From the NCBI GenBank assembly GCA_013813755.1, contig JACCRD010000166.1:1-11302 (forward strand): DNA of 11,302 bases. Direction: 5' to 3'. A program made the position numbers and the translations under genes. Below, piece by piece: positions 1-5,923 of this stretch; positions within the stretch are counted from its first letter, which is position 1, and each line of letters opens with the position of its first letter. The notes under the pieces are model-generated. The model saw nothing but the letters and a program-made list of their open reading frames with translations, was not told the origin of the DNA and made no database searches. Source of the stretch: Acidobacteriota bacterium (GTDB lineage Bacteria > Acidobacteriota > Blastocatellia > Pyrinomonadales > Pyrinomonadaceae).

Positions 1-728
1 ATGACTTCGCCGTCCATATTGACGAGCGGACCGCCGGAGTTCCCACGATTAATCGCCGCGTCGGTTTGTATAAATTTTTGAAAAGGGGTGGCGTAAGGCG
101 TTTCGCGTTTAGTCTGCGAAATAATTCCCGCCGTCACGGTCTGCGCGAGTCCGAACGGGGAACCGATTGCCAGAACCCAGTCGCCGACTTGCACGTTGTC
201 GGAATTACCGAACTTGATAAACGGCAAATCGCGCCCCGTGTCAATTTTCAAAACCGCCAGATCGGTTTCCTTGTCGGCGCCGATAACTTTTCCGGCAAAC
301 TCCTCCCCTGACTGCAGGCGAACCAAAACGCGCGAAGCATCTTCGACGACGTGAAAATTCGTCAAGATAAAACCTCTTTTATCAACAATAAAGCCGCTTC
401 CGACGGCAGAACTCGGACGCTGCGGCATTTGGCGGCGGAAGAATTCCATAATATCATCGGCATCCTCCGGCGGTTTGACACCTTTTGAGGTTATTTCAGG
501 AACTTTTCCTTTAGTATCAATATTGACGACGGCAAGTTCGACTTTTTTTGAAACCTGGGCAAACGAAGCGGAAAGTTTTTCAGGAGTAGCCGATAAATCT
601 CTGATCTTTTCGGTATTGTTAACCTGCGCGGCGGAGAAGCTCGCGCTCATTCCAAACACAATCGCTGTCAAAATAAAATTTGCAATCCAAATTTGTCTTG
701 TGAGAGATTTCTTTCGGGCAACGTTCAT
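1..728 (-). CDS. htrA: HtrA/Do-type trypsin-like serine protease, partial (N-terminal 242 residues)
   Basis: Periplasmic quality-control protease of the HtrA/DegP family (S1C), which degrades or holds misfolded envelope proteins. The reading frame is open from an ATG at 728 to the window edge. Residues 1-34 look like a signal peptide or anchor: a basic start (RKKSLTR), a hydrophobic core (IANFILTAIVFG) and a possible cleavage site after SFSAA. The catalytic triad is visible: His126 in TNFHVVEDA, Asp156 in ETDLAVLKI and Ser231 in RGNSGGP. A linker at about 80-100 (PPEDADDIMEFFRRQMP) precedes the protease fold, as in Do-like proteins. The usual one or two PDZ domains would lie beyond the left edge, so full length and DegP/DegQ/DegS type cannot be decided. 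The start is supported by an AAGGAG site 10 bases upstream. The gene lies 159 bases downstream of a dehydrogenase and probably has its own promoter. Confidence 0.93.
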   Translation of the reverse strand, partial: MNVARKKSLTRQIWIANFILTAIVFGMSASFSAAQVNNTEKIRDLSATPEKLSASFAQVSKKVELAVVNIDTKGKVPEITSKGVKPPEDADDIMEFFRRQMPQRPSSAVGSGFIVDKRGFILTNFHVVEDASRVLVRLQSGEEFAGKVIGADKETDLAVLKIDTGRDLPFIKFGNSDNVQVGDWVLAIGSPFGLAQTVTAGIISQTKRETPYATPFQKFIQTDAAINRGNSGGPLVNMDGEV

Positions 729-738
729 AAATCGCTTT

Positions 739-744
739 CTCCTT
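739..744 (-). promoter_or_regulatory. Ribosome binding site of the HtrA-family gene
   Basis: AAGGAG on the minus strand, 10 bases before the ATG at 728. It is one of only two clear Shine-Dalgarno sites in the window, and it fixes the HtrA start. Confidence 0.7.
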
Positions 745-783
745 CAAACTCAAAATTCCGGCAAAAAATGTTTATTTTTAACA

Positions 784-792
784 AGTATAACA
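784..792 (-). promoter_or_regulatory. Candidate extended -10 promoter for the HtrA-family gene
   Basis: The minus strand reads TGTTATACT: a TGn extension followed by TATACT, which differs from the TATAAT consensus at one position. There is no good -35 at 16-18 bases, which is acceptable for extended -10 promoters. Transcription would start near 777, giving a leader of about 48 bases. The rest of the 729-887 gap is AT-rich, and I see no terminator hairpin for the upstream dehydrogenase. Confidence 0.4.
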
Positions 793-887
793 AAAGACAA
801 AAAACAATGACGAATAATGAATTACCTATTACAAAATAAACTTTCTGCTAAATTCTGCTTTTTCTCTTAAATCTTCTCTCGTAATTT

Positions 888-1850
888 TTAGTTTGTCATT
901 GATAAAAGCACTTTCATCACGCCTTTTTGTCCGGCGCGGTTTAACGCTTCAACGCCTCTGCCTAAATCAAATTGCTCGCTGATTAAATTTTCAACATCAA
1001 TTTGTTTGTTTTTCAAAAGTTCGAGCGCCGGGGCGAATCGTCCGCAACGCGAGCCGACAACGGTTATTTCGTCAACCACCACGCGTGACGCGCTCCATTT
1101 TGCCGCGCCTTGAAAAGTTGATTTCAAAACTAATTTTCCGCGCGGTTTCAGTAAATCAAGTGCCAGTTCAAATCCGCTTTCCGAGCCGCTGGCTTCAACT
1201 ACCACATCGAAATTATTGTTTAATTTCAGAGCATTTTCCAGCAAAACAGTTTCAACATTTCGCTCTTTGACCAAATCGAGTTTTTCACGGTGCTTGCCGA
1301 CGAGGAAAACGTTTTGGCTTTTTAGAGCCATCGTTTGGGCGCATAAATTGCCGAGTTTGCCGTCGCCAATCACCGCGAGACGCGTTTTGGGGAAAATTTC
1401 GACTTGTTCGGTAATCCCAAACGCCGCCGCCAGCGGTTCAACAAAAACCGCCTGAGAATCGAAAATTTCTTCGGGAACTTCCAGAAGATTGCGCGTCGGC
1501 AAAGTCAGAAATTCAGCGTGCGCGCCGTCGCGCCCGACAATGCCGAGAACGGTTCGCCGCAGGCAATGCCGCGAATCGCCTTTCGCGCACAATTGACAAC
1601 TGCCGCAGCCCGCGTTTATTTCGCCGACCACTCTTTTTCCGATCAATTCGGACGCACCTGTCGCCTCCTCAACCACACCGACAAATTCGTGTCCGATTGT
1701 GCCGCTGAAACTGGCATAGCCTTTGACGATTTCAAGATCAGTATTGCAAATTCCCGACATCAGGACGCGCACGACGGCTTCTGTTTCAAAGTTTGGTTCA
1801 GATATTTCGGCAAGTTTTAAGTGGTTATTTTCAAAACGCAGAGCCTTCAT
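888..1850 (-). CDS. Zinc-dependent medium-chain alcohol dehydrogenase-like protein (MDR family)
   Basis: NAD(P)-dependent medium-chain dehydrogenase/reductase, probably oxidising an alcohol or polyol; the substrate is not predictable. With the ATG at 1850 it has 320 residues. The catalytic zinc site is Cys35 (GICNTD), His54-Glu55 (GHEFVG) and Glu138 (VFVEPLAAA). A structural zinc lobe is intact with Cys82, Cys85, Cys88 and Cys96 (CGSCQLC...HC). The nucleotide-binding loop is GDGKLG at 162-167, followed by VVEASGS and LLKPRGKLV, typical of the family. An in-frame TTG at 1916 would add 22 residues (TIKFACNFVRVCLCWFSAKLS) that do not fit the family. The DNA there (TTGACT at 1916-1911) looks more like a -35 element, although no good -10 follows. 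I therefore prefer 1850, although it has no Shine-Dalgarno site. The pattern resembles the uncharacterised MDR_like group more than a named dehydrogenase. Confidence 0.88.
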   Translation of the reverse strand: MKALRFENNHLKLAEISEPNFETEAVVRVLMSGICNTDLEIVKGYASFSGTIGHEFVGVVEEATGASELIGKRVVGEINAGCGSCQLCAKGDSRHCLRRTVLGIVGRDGAHAEFLTLPTRNLLEVPEEIFDSQAVFVEPLAAAFGITEQVEIFPKTRLAVIGDGKLGNLCAQTMALKSQNVFLVGKHREKLDLVKERNVETVLLENALKLNNNFDVVVEASGSESGFELALDLLKPRGKLVLKSTFQGAAKWSASRVVVDEITVVGSRCGRFAPALELLKNKQIDVENLISEQFDLGRGVEALNRAGQKGVMKVLLSMTN

Positions 1851-1949
1851 AGAAAGTTTAGCCGAAAACCAACACAAACAAACGCGGACAAAATTACAGG
1901 CGAATTTAATAGTCAAGAATAAAAAGGAGAAAAGTTAAAAAGTTAAAGT

Positions 1950-2003
1950 GTGAGAAAGATTTGAAAGTTTATTCGACATAATAAACTTTCAAATCTTTCT
2001 CAC
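1950..2003 (-). terminator. 24-bp perfect inverted repeat across the stop codon; likely intrinsic terminator
   Basis: Bases 1950-1973 are the exact reverse complement of 1980-2003, leaving a 6-base loop (CGACAT). Read on the minus strand, the first arm is the last codons of the zinc-ribbon/NTF2 gene. The stop codon (1971-1969) sits at the start of the second arm. The hairpin is followed by a U-rich run (ACUUUAACUUUUUAACUUUU). The stem is AT-rich (7 G-C pairs of 24) but very long. It could end transcription before the dehydrogenase, or protect the 3' end of the mRNA. Confidence 0.6.
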
Positions 2004-2940
2004 CCGTTATTTTCCATTCCCCATCGATTTTGCTCAATGTTAAAAGCTGCTGAACTTTGCCGCTTGAAGATTTATTTTCGCCTTCGAACGTCCATTGTTT
2101 ATCAAAAATCGCGCTCGCTTTCTCGCCTGAAGCGTCGGGCGTGACCTTCATATTCGTGATGTTAAAGGTTACCGAATCAAATTGGGCGTAGGCGCGTTGT
2201 TTATCGGCGCGAACCTTTGCCAGCTCGATTTTTCCGCCTTTGTAATAATCGACCGTCGGCGCGTACTGACCCAGATGCGTGTCAAGATCGAGGTTTTCCG
2301 AAGCCGCCTTCCATTCGTCAACCACGTTTTTAACATCGTCGGTCACAGCTTGCGCCTGCTCCGGATCAAGCGTCGTTTTTGGAACCGGAGTCGATGCCGC
2401 CCTCGGAGTCTGGATCGGCGCGGCGAGATTAACATTCGATTCCTGATTTAGCGCCGCATTCGCATTTACCGAACGGTTATTCGGCGCACTGGTGTTAACA
2501 TTCACGGCAACCTCCGGTTTTTGATTATTCAAATAAAGCCATGCGGCGGTTCCCGCGATGGCAAGCAGTCCGAGCATTCCCAGAACGGTCAGAAAAACCG
2601 TCGAAGCGGCGTTTGATTTGGTTGGCGCGGGTTCAATTGGAACCGAAGGGCTGCGCGCGGGTTCAACTTGAGTCGAAGGAATTTGAATCGAAGGGGCGCG
2701 CGCGGGTTCAACCGGCGGAACGTTTCCCTGCTTGGTTTCTTCCCAGCTTTGCCACTGCGAATCCGGCACATCAATGCGGAGCGGTTCAACCTGACGCGGT
2801 GAAATAACGGTTTGAGCATCGTCAAAATCATTGTTCTGTGAGCTTAAAACGGCATTTTCCACAAGCGCTGTTCCGTCCTGCAGACAGTATTGAAGCGAAT
2901 CATCAGTATAATTTGTTCGGCAACTTGGACACTGTTTCAT
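1969..2940 (-). CDS. Zinc-ribbon membrane-anchored protein with C-terminal NTF2-like domain
   Basis: Single-pass membrane protein of 323 residues, function unknown. Residues 4-23 form a short zinc-ribbon-like module, CPSC then 11 residues then CLQDGT, with three cysteines and an Asp where the fourth ligand would be. Residues 30-110 are a disordered, Pro-rich cytoplasmic linker carrying repeats (VEPARAPS, VEPARSPS). A membrane helix spans about 114-136 (VFLTVLGMLGLLAIAGTAAWLYL). After an Asn/Ala-rich spacer (140-190), residues 196-323 look like an NTF2-like/SnoaL-type fold: VVDEWKAASENLDLDTHLGQYAPTVDYYKGG, then strands ending in LSKIDGEWKITGEKD. Such domains may bind small molecules or act as scaffolds. 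No catalytic set is evident, so an enzyme role is not supported. It is a paralogue of the gene at 5924-7003 in its N-terminal half. The start is the ATG at 2940, with no strong Shine-Dalgarno site; the stop codon falls inside an inverted repeat. Confidence 0.85.
   Translation of the reverse strand: MKQCPSCRTNYTDDSLQYCLQDGTALVENAVLSSQNNDFDDAQTVISPRQVEPLRIDVPDSQWQSWEETKQGNVPPVEPARAPSIQIPSTQVEPARSPSVPIEPAPTKSNAASTVFLTVLGMLGLLAIAGTAAWLYLNNQKPEVAVNVNTSAPNNRSVNANAALNQESNVNLAAPIQTPRAASTPVPKTTLDPEQAQAVTDDVKNVVDEWKAASENLDLDTHLGQYAPTVDYYKGGKIELAKVRADKQRAYAQFDSVTFNITNMKVTPDASGEKASAIFDKQWTFEGENKSSSGKVQQLLTLSKIDGEWKITGEKDLKVYYVE
2625..2711 (-). repeat. In-frame linker repeat GCGCGGGTTCAA (three copies)
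   Basis: The 12-base word GCGCGGGTTCAA (plus strand) occurs at 2625-2636, 2655-2666 and 2700-2711, spaced 30 and 45 bases apart. On the coding strand it encodes the (V/P)EPAR/P core of the Pro-rich linker. The spacings are multiples of 15, so copy-number change would keep the frame in 5-residue steps. Confidence 0.75.
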
Positions 2941-2970
2941 AATTATTCAACAATAAACGATTTTTTATTT

Positions 2971-3000
2971 ATCATAAACGTAAAACGCATTGATAGTAAA
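2971..3000 (-). promoter_or_regulatory. Candidate sigma70-like promoter of the zinc-ribbon/NTF2 gene
   Basis: On the minus strand, TTTACT (3000-2995) and TATGAT (2976-2971) are separated by 18 bases. Initiation near 2963 would give a leader of about 23 bases. The remaining part of the 2941-3077 gap shows no other feature. Confidence 0.4.
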
Positions 3001-3077
3001 TCAAATTTTGAAAAATCTGCGGTCGGACAAACATCGATTGCCGCTTTGGAATCCAAAATCTTCAGCATCAAACGCAG

Positions 3078-4562
3078 TTATATGACCTCGCGCGCTATCA
3101 AATCCGCCGCGAATTTTCCAGACAATAAGACGAGTGGTATGCCACCGCCCGGATGCGTCGCGCCGCCGACGAAATACAGATTTTCGATGCGGCGAGCTTT
3201 GTTCGGCGGACGCAGAAAAGCCGCGAAAATTCCGTTTGACGAAACGCCGTAAATTGAGCCGCGATTGGCGTTGTATTTATTTTCAAAATCTTCGGGCGTG
3301 ATAATTTGTTCAAATTCAATCGAATTTTCCAAATCTTGCAGACCAAAATTCTCCAGCTTTTCAATGATTAAATCGCGGTAATCTTTCGCCGCTTTTTTCC
3401 ATTCAATGTTTGAATTGGTGGAAGGCGCGTTAACTAAAACAAACAAATTTTCGCAGCCTTCGGGCGCTTGCGTTTCGTCAATTCTCGATGTCGCGCAGAC
3501 GTAAATTGTCGGATTTGGCGCCAGGCGTTTCGCTTTGAAAATTGCATCAAATTCGGCTTTGTAATCGTCGGAGAAGAAAACATTGTGATGGGCGAGATTT
3601 GGAAATCTTTTTTTAACTCCGAGCAGCAGAACGAAACCGCTCGACGACGGCTCGATTTTATCTAATTTCCGGTCAGGCAGATTTGGGCGTTTTTTTTCAT
3701 CAATCAAACGGCGGTAGGTTTCGATCGCGTCGGCATTTGAAATGACAAAATCGCCCGGCACGATTTCGCCGCTTTTCAGGCGAACGCCAAAGGCTTTTTT
3801 ATTCTCAATTTCAATTTTTTCAACTTCACACTTCAATTTGATTTTAACGCCCGACTCTCTCGCCAATTTTTCCAGAGAGCGCGGGATTTCATACATTCCG
3901 CCCCGCGCATACCACGCGCCCAAGCCAAATTCGACATACGGCACAAGCGCGAACGTCGCCGGCGTTTCAAACGGCGAAGAACCATTGTATGTGGCGAAAC
4001 GATTGAAAAGCTGCCGGATTTTTGCAGAACGAAAATAACTTTCGTTGTGTTTGTCGAGAGTTTTCAAACTTGAAATAGCAAATAAATCTTTTACATATTT
4101 CGGACGCAGCAGGCGCGGTAAATCATTGAGACTGTAGGCAAGAAAAGTTTTTTCGGCAATCTCATATTTCTGTTTCGCGTCGCTTAAAAATTTGCGAAAA
4201 TTCGCCGCGTCAACCGGATCGATGAGGGCGATTTCATTTTCCGTTTTATCTATATCCGTCGAAGCGTCGAGCGTCGAGCCGTCCGACCAGAAATATCGAC
4301 AAAGCGGCTCGCACGAAATAATGTCTAGATAATCTCTGGTGTCGCGTCCGGCAAACTCGAATAAATCTTCCAGAACATTGCGCATCGTCAACAGACTCGC
4401 GCCCGTATCAAATCTGTAACCGTCTGATTTGATTATATTTACTTTGCCGCCGACGGTTTCGTTTTTCTCTAAAATCGTTACTTCAAAATTTTGTCTGGCA
4501 AGCCGAATCGCGGCGGAAAGCCCGCCTAAACCCGCGCCGATAATAATGACTTTTCTTCGCAC
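3078..4562 (-). CDS. CrtI-family phytoene desaturase-like flavoprotein
   Basis: FAD-dependent carotenoid desaturase or related oxidoreductase, 494 residues, the usual length for CrtI/CrtN/CrtD proteins. It starts with the dinucleotide-binding motif GAGLGG (9-14) and continues with AAIRLARQNFEVTILEKNETVGGKV and GYRFDTGASLLTM. The mid-region LVPYVEFGLGAWYARGGMYEIPRSLEKLA is typical of the family. The C-terminal signature GGATHPGGGIPLVLLSGK (466-483) is the bacterial-type phytoene dehydrogenase signature. Whether it acts on phytoene, diapophytoene or a hydroxylated carotenoid cannot be told, because no crtB, crtY or other carotenoid gene is nearby. The start is a GTG at 4562 without a Shine-Dalgarno site. 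TAAAAT lies 6 bases upstream of it, so leaderless initiation is possible. It follows the aminotransferase by 49 bases on the same strand, so co-transcription is possible, but no shared pathway is obvious. Confidence 0.9.
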   Translation of the reverse strand: MRRKVIIIGAGLGGLSAAIRLARQNFEVTILEKNETVGGKVNIIKSDGYRFDTGASLLTMRNVLEDLFEFAGRDTRDYLDIISCEPLCRYFWSDGSTLDASTDIDKTENEIALIDPVDAANFRKFLSDAKQKYEIAEKTFLAYSLNDLPRLLRPKYVKDLFAISSLKTLDKHNESYFRSAKIRQLFNRFATYNGSSPFETPATFALVPYVEFGLGAWYARGGMYEIPRSLEKLARESGVKIKLKCEVEKIEIENKKAFGVRLKSGEIVPGDFVISNADAIETYRRLIDEKKRPNLPDRKLDKIEPSSSGFVLLLGVKKRFPNLAHHNVFFSDDYKAEFDAIFKAKRLAPNPTIYVCATSRIDETQAPEGCENLFVLVNAPSTNSNIEWKKAAKDYRDLIIEKLENFGLQDLENSIEFEQIITPEDFENKYNANRGSIYGVSSNGIFAAFLRPPNKARRIENLYFVGGATHPGGGIPLVLLSGKFAADLIAREVI

Positions 4563-4611
4563 GAATATATTTTAACTGAAAACGAAGCGGATATTTTGCC
4601 GCACAAAAGTT

Positions 4612-5781
4612 TTACAATTTGTTGACTAATTTTTGAATTCTCTCAAGAGCGATTTCAATTTGTTCAAAAGATTTGCAGTAAGCGATGCGCACGTGATTCG
4701 CGCCGCCCGCGCCGAAAGCTGAACCGGGAACGACCGCGACCTGTTCTTCGAAAAGCAGTTTTTCGGCGAACTCGTCGCCCGTTAAATTTGTTTTGGCAAC
4801 CGACGGAAAAGCGTAAAACGCGCCCTTCGGTTCAAAACAATCCAGACCCATTTCGTTCAAACTTGAAACGACGAGTTTGCGCCGCCGGTCATATTCCGCG
4901 CGCATTTCTTCAACAAACGGCTCGCCGATTTCGAGGGCGGCGAGCGCGGCGAACTGCGAAATTGTCGGCGCGCTCATCACGGCGTACTGATGAATTTTCG
5001 AAAATGCCTCGAGCAGCGGCGCGGGGGCGCAGATATACCCGACGCGCCAGCCTGTCATCGCGTAATCTTTCGAAAATCCGCCGAGCAGAATCGTGCGCGG
5101 TTTCATATTTGGCAAAGCCGGAAAACAGACGTGTTCAACCACGTAAACAAGCCGGTCGTAAATTTCGTCAGAGACGATTAAAATATCGTTTTCTTCAGCG
5201 ATGCGGGCAATTTCGATAGCGTTTTCACGCGTGAGTGTCGCGCCGGTCGGATTGTTCGGAAAGCCTAGAAAAATCGCTTTTGTTTTTTCGGTGACAGCGG
5301 CGCGGATGTCTGCGGCGAGCGGCTCAAAATTATTTTCAGCCAGGCATTCAACCGAAACGGGCGTGCCATCGGCAAAAATAATTTCCGGCTCATAAGCAAC
5401 AAAACACGGATTCGGGACAATTATCTCGTCTCCCGGATTGCAAATCGCCGAAAACACGCATTTGAGCGCTTCACTGACGCCGACGGTAACCAAAATTTCA
5501 TTTCGCGCGTCAAAGGAAACGTTATAAAGTTTTTCGAGATGCGCGGAGATAGCTTCGCGCAATTCAAGCAAACCGGAATTCGCCGTGTAACCGATGGCTT
5601 TTTTATAAACGGCGGCGAAGGCGGCTTCGGCAATCGGCGCGGGCGTGGCAAAATCAGGCTCACCGACGCCAAGTGAAATAACGTCGGGCATCACCGCCGC
5701 GATTCCGAAAAAACGATGCAGACCCGATACGGGAACGCGCCCGATCCGCGCGGCGACAAAGCGTTGATAATCATTCATCAT
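4612..5781 (-). CDS. PLP-dependent aminotransferase, class I/II (AspC/AlaT-like)
   Basis: Cytosolic fold-type I aminotransferase of 389 residues, full family length. Visible landmarks are SLGVGEPDFATP (36-47, substrate loop), GYTANSGLLELREAI (64-78), NNPTG (176-180, Asn177 contacts PLP), DEIYDRLVY (205-213, Asp205 pairs with the pyridine N) and SKDYAMTGWRVGY (237-249). Lys238 in the last motif is the Schiff-base lysine and Arg246 contacts phosphate. Arg365 in NHVRIAYCKS is the likely carboxylate-binding arginine. The family transfers amino groups between amino acids (Asp, Ala, aromatic) and 2-oxoglutarate; the exact donor cannot be assigned. Two adjacent ATG codons (5781 and 5778) could start translation; neither has a strong Shine-Dalgarno site. 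It is divergent from the zinc-ribbon/TonB gene, with a 142-base shared upstream region, and probably heads a unit with the desaturase. Confidence 0.92.
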   Translation of the reverse strand: MMNDYQRFVAARIGRVPVSGLHRFFGIAAVMPDVISLGVGEPDFATPAPIAEAAFAAVYKKAIGYTANSGLLELREAISAHLEKLYNVSFDARNEILVTVGVSEALKCVFSAICNPGDEIIVPNPCFVAYEPEIIFADGTPVSVECLAENNFEPLAADIRAAVTEKTKAIFLGFPNNPTGATLTRENAIEIARIAEENDILIVSDEIYDRLVYVVEHVCFPALPNMKPRTILLGGFSKDYAMTGWRVGYICAPAPLLEAFSKIHQYAVMSAPTISQFAALAALEIGEPFVEEMRAEYDRRRKLVVSSLNEMGLDCFEPKGAFYAFPSVAKTNLTGDEFAEKLLFEEQVAVVPGSAFGAGGANHVRIAYCKSFEQIEIALERIQKLVNKL

Positions 5782-5831
5782 AATTTTCTGAACGTTTCCC
5801 GGTGACGGAAATTTGAAATTGACGCAATATT

Positions 5832-5860
5832 TTCTTTACGATAAAAGTTCGTGATAGAAT
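5832..5860 (+). promoter_or_regulatory. Candidate promoter of the zinc-ribbon/TonB gene
   Basis: TGATAGAAT (5852-5860) is an extended -10, with TTCTTT 17 bases upstream of the hexamer (5832-5837). An overlapping alternative is TTGACG (5818-5823), 17 bases, then TAAAAG. With the first, transcription would start near 5867, about 57 bases before the ATG. The same 10-mer TGATAGAATG recurs upstream of the patatin gene. Confidence 0.4.
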
Positions 5861-5923
5861 GCGTGAACACAGATTGTTGCACAGTTTTAGAAAAATCAAA
5901 AAACGGATTTTGTAAACGGAATT

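Noticed and set aside
475..810. Plus-strand open frame of 111 codons at the start of the HtrA-family gene
   Set aside because: It is antisense to the signal peptide and N-terminus of a clear HtrA-family protease. Its translation shows no domain and it has no ribosome binding site.
1404..1820. Plus-strand open frame of 138 codons opposite the dehydrogenase
   Set aside because: The minus-strand frame carries all zinc and Rossmann motifs; this one is an antisense shadow with biased composition.
1851..1916. 22-residue N-terminal extension of the dehydrogenase from a TTG
   Set aside because: It does not fit the MDR family start, has no ribosome binding site, and the TTGACT there could instead be promoter sequence. 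However, no good -10 was found, so a promoter was not listed.
4563..4611. Possible terminator between the aminotransferase and the desaturase (GCGG/CCGC around 8 bases)
   Set aside because: Only a 4-bp core stem with a mismatched extension and no T-run directly after it; too weak to list.
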